6,153 nt of DNA, taken from Streptosporangiaceae bacterium (GTDB lineage: Bacteria; Actinomycetota; Actinomycetes; Streptosporangiales; Streptosporangiaceae). The stretch is from NCBI GenBank assembly GCA_030040415.1, contig JASHTT010000045.1, forward strand, positions 1-6,153. The letters run 5' to 3'. The stretch's first letter is position 1. Every line of letters begins with the position of its first letter. Under the pieces are notes generated by a model. That model did not search any database. It was not told the DNA's origin and saw only the letters and a list, made by a program, of their open reading frames with translations. This document shows positions 5,328 to 6,153 of the stretch, in pieces. The translations under genes were made by a program, and so were the position numbers.

Positions 5328-6153
5328 GTGCGCAAGCTGCTGGTTGCCGTGCCGCTGCTGGTCATCGCGCTGCTGCTGCAGCTGACTGTGCTGAATGGAC
5401 TGCAGTTGCCCGGCGGCGGTGTCCCTGACCTGATCCTCGTCCTCGTCGCCTCGATCGCGCTGTCAGCCGGCCCGGTCCCGGGCATGGTGATCGGCTTCGC
5501 GGCAGGTCTGGCCATCGACCTCGCGCCGCCGGGCAGCCCGGTGATCGGCCAGTACGCGCTCGTCTTCTGCCTGACCGGCTGGGCGTGCGGCCGGCTCCGC
5601 GGGTTCGCCTCGCGGTCTGCCGTTCAGTCCGTCAGCCTGCTCGCCGTCATGATCGCGCTCGCCGAGTGCTTCGCCGCCGGGCTCGGGCATGCCCTGGCGC
5701 CCGCGCAGGTAACGCTGAGCCAGATCCGGCATGTGCTTCCGTACACGATCGCGTATGACCTGCTGATCTGCCCGTTCGTGCTGTATCTCGTGCTGCTGGC
5801 CAGCTCGTGGCTTGACCACGGTCTGGTGGCCGACCAGCCGGCCAGCGGACTGCTGCCCGGGGCAGCCTGGCTGCAGGAGCGCCGCGCCAGGAAGAAGGGC
5901 CAGCCGCAACCGCACCAGCCCCAGCTCCGCCGGGCGGCGCACCGGCCTGGTGATGGATGGGTCGGCAGCGCGCCGCACGGGCCTGCGAGCAGGCACGTGC
6001 ACGTGCCTGCTTCCCGCCCGCCGAGCGCCGTCGGCGGCGTGGCCGGCTCGGCGTCCGGCTACGCGCACCGCGGGCCGGGGCTCGCCGCCTCTCCGGTACA
6101 CCTCAGGCTCGCGTCTGGCCGACGGGGCGACGCCCGGGTCGCCAGCGCGCCCG
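5328..6153 (+). CDS. mreD: Rod-shape-determining protein MreD with long C-terminal tail (3' end outside window)
   Basis: MreD is the polytopic membrane partner of MreC and of the elongation or spore-wall synthesis complex. GTG 5328 starts one base after the mreC stop, with a GGGGG run (5318-5322) five bases upstream. The frame is open for 275 codons to the window edge. Residues 1-162 hold about five hydrophobic segments (4-22, 32-48, 52-66, 76-88, 102-120 and 136-160, some of them probably half-helices). Family features are VPDLILVLVA (32-41), the GFAAGLAIDLAPPG segment with D64, and YDLLICP (143-149). After WLDHG (161-165) comes a soluble tail rich in Arg, Pro, Ala, Gly and His, including RRARKK (185-190). 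Actinobacterial MreD proteins are usually about 170-230 residues, so the tail is long. Third positions stay GC-rich throughout (7 of the last 65 codons end in A or T), which supports real coding. Confidence 0.88.
   Translation, partial: MRKLLVAVPLLVIALLLQLTVLNGLQLPGGGVPDLILVLVASIALSAGPVPGMVIGFAAGLAIDLAPPGSPVIGQYALVFCLTGWACGRLRGFASRSAVQSVSLLAVMIALAECFAAGLGHALAPAQVTLSQIRHVLPYTIAYDLLICPFVLYLVLLASSWLDHGLVADQPASGLLPGAAWLQERRARKKGQPQPHQPQLRRAAHRPGDGWVGSAPHGPASRHVHVPASRPPSAVGGVAGSASGYAHRGPGLAASPVHLRLASGRRGDARVASAP
5988..6011. repeat. 24-bp perfect palindrome inside mreD
   Basis: The half-site AGCAGGCACGTG is followed directly by its reverse complement, giving a perfect 24-bp palindrome without spacer that contains two CACGTG hexamers. 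It lies in the coding frame of the mreD tail and encodes SRHVHVPA (residues 221-228). It could be a protein-binding site, a site prone to cruciform formation, or a chance product of GC-rich coding sequence. Confidence 0.5.

Noticed and set aside
5463..6101. 212-codon open frame on the minus strand opposite mreD
   Set aside because: The plus strand encodes clear MreD membrane segments and the mreC-mreD linkage is standard; the reverse product is Arg/Ala/Gly-rich with no recognisable family.

Overview
The window is a piece of a high-GC actinobacterial chromosome. Roughly two thirds or more of the bases are G or C by eye, third codon positions are strongly G/C, and three of the five visible starts are GTG. 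All genes run on the + strand. The gene order valS-folC-small membrane protein (DUF4233 type)-mreB-mreC-mreD is the arrangement known from morphologically complex, sporulating actinobacteria such as Streptomyces and relatives. I cannot fix the genus from sequence alone.

Layout. Positions 1-1131 hold the C-terminal part of valyl-tRNA synthetase (valS); the window opens inside its KMSKS signature, so the ATG at position 1 is not the gene start. folC (1128-2579) overlaps the valS stop by four bases. A four-helix membrane protein of unknown function follows (2605-2928). Next comes a 383-bp non-coding stretch (2929-3311) with a possible terminator hairpin, a promoter-like pair beside a 16-bp perfect palindrome, and an AT-rich island just before mreB. 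mreB (3312-4343), mreC (4409-5326) and mreD (5328 to the window end, incomplete) form the second block.

How the genes work together. The first block is housekeeping: charging tRNA(Val) and making or polyglutamylating folate. The second block is the cell-shape module. Cytoplasmic actin-like MreB works with membrane-anchored MreC and polytopic MreD to organise peptidoglycan synthesis. In sporulating actinobacteria it serves mainly spore-wall assembly, normally with a class B PBP and a RodA/FtsW-type protein encoded next, which lie beyond this window.

Points of interest. The ndk gene (nucleoside diphosphate kinase) that commonly sits between the DUF4233 gene and mreB in relatives is absent. Two long perfect palindromes are present, one in the mreB upstream region and one of 24 bp inside mreD. 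MreD carries an unusually long basic, proline-rich C-terminal tail that runs off the window. I found no mobile element, RNA gene, CRISPR array or clearly new system; this is largely an ordinary core region.
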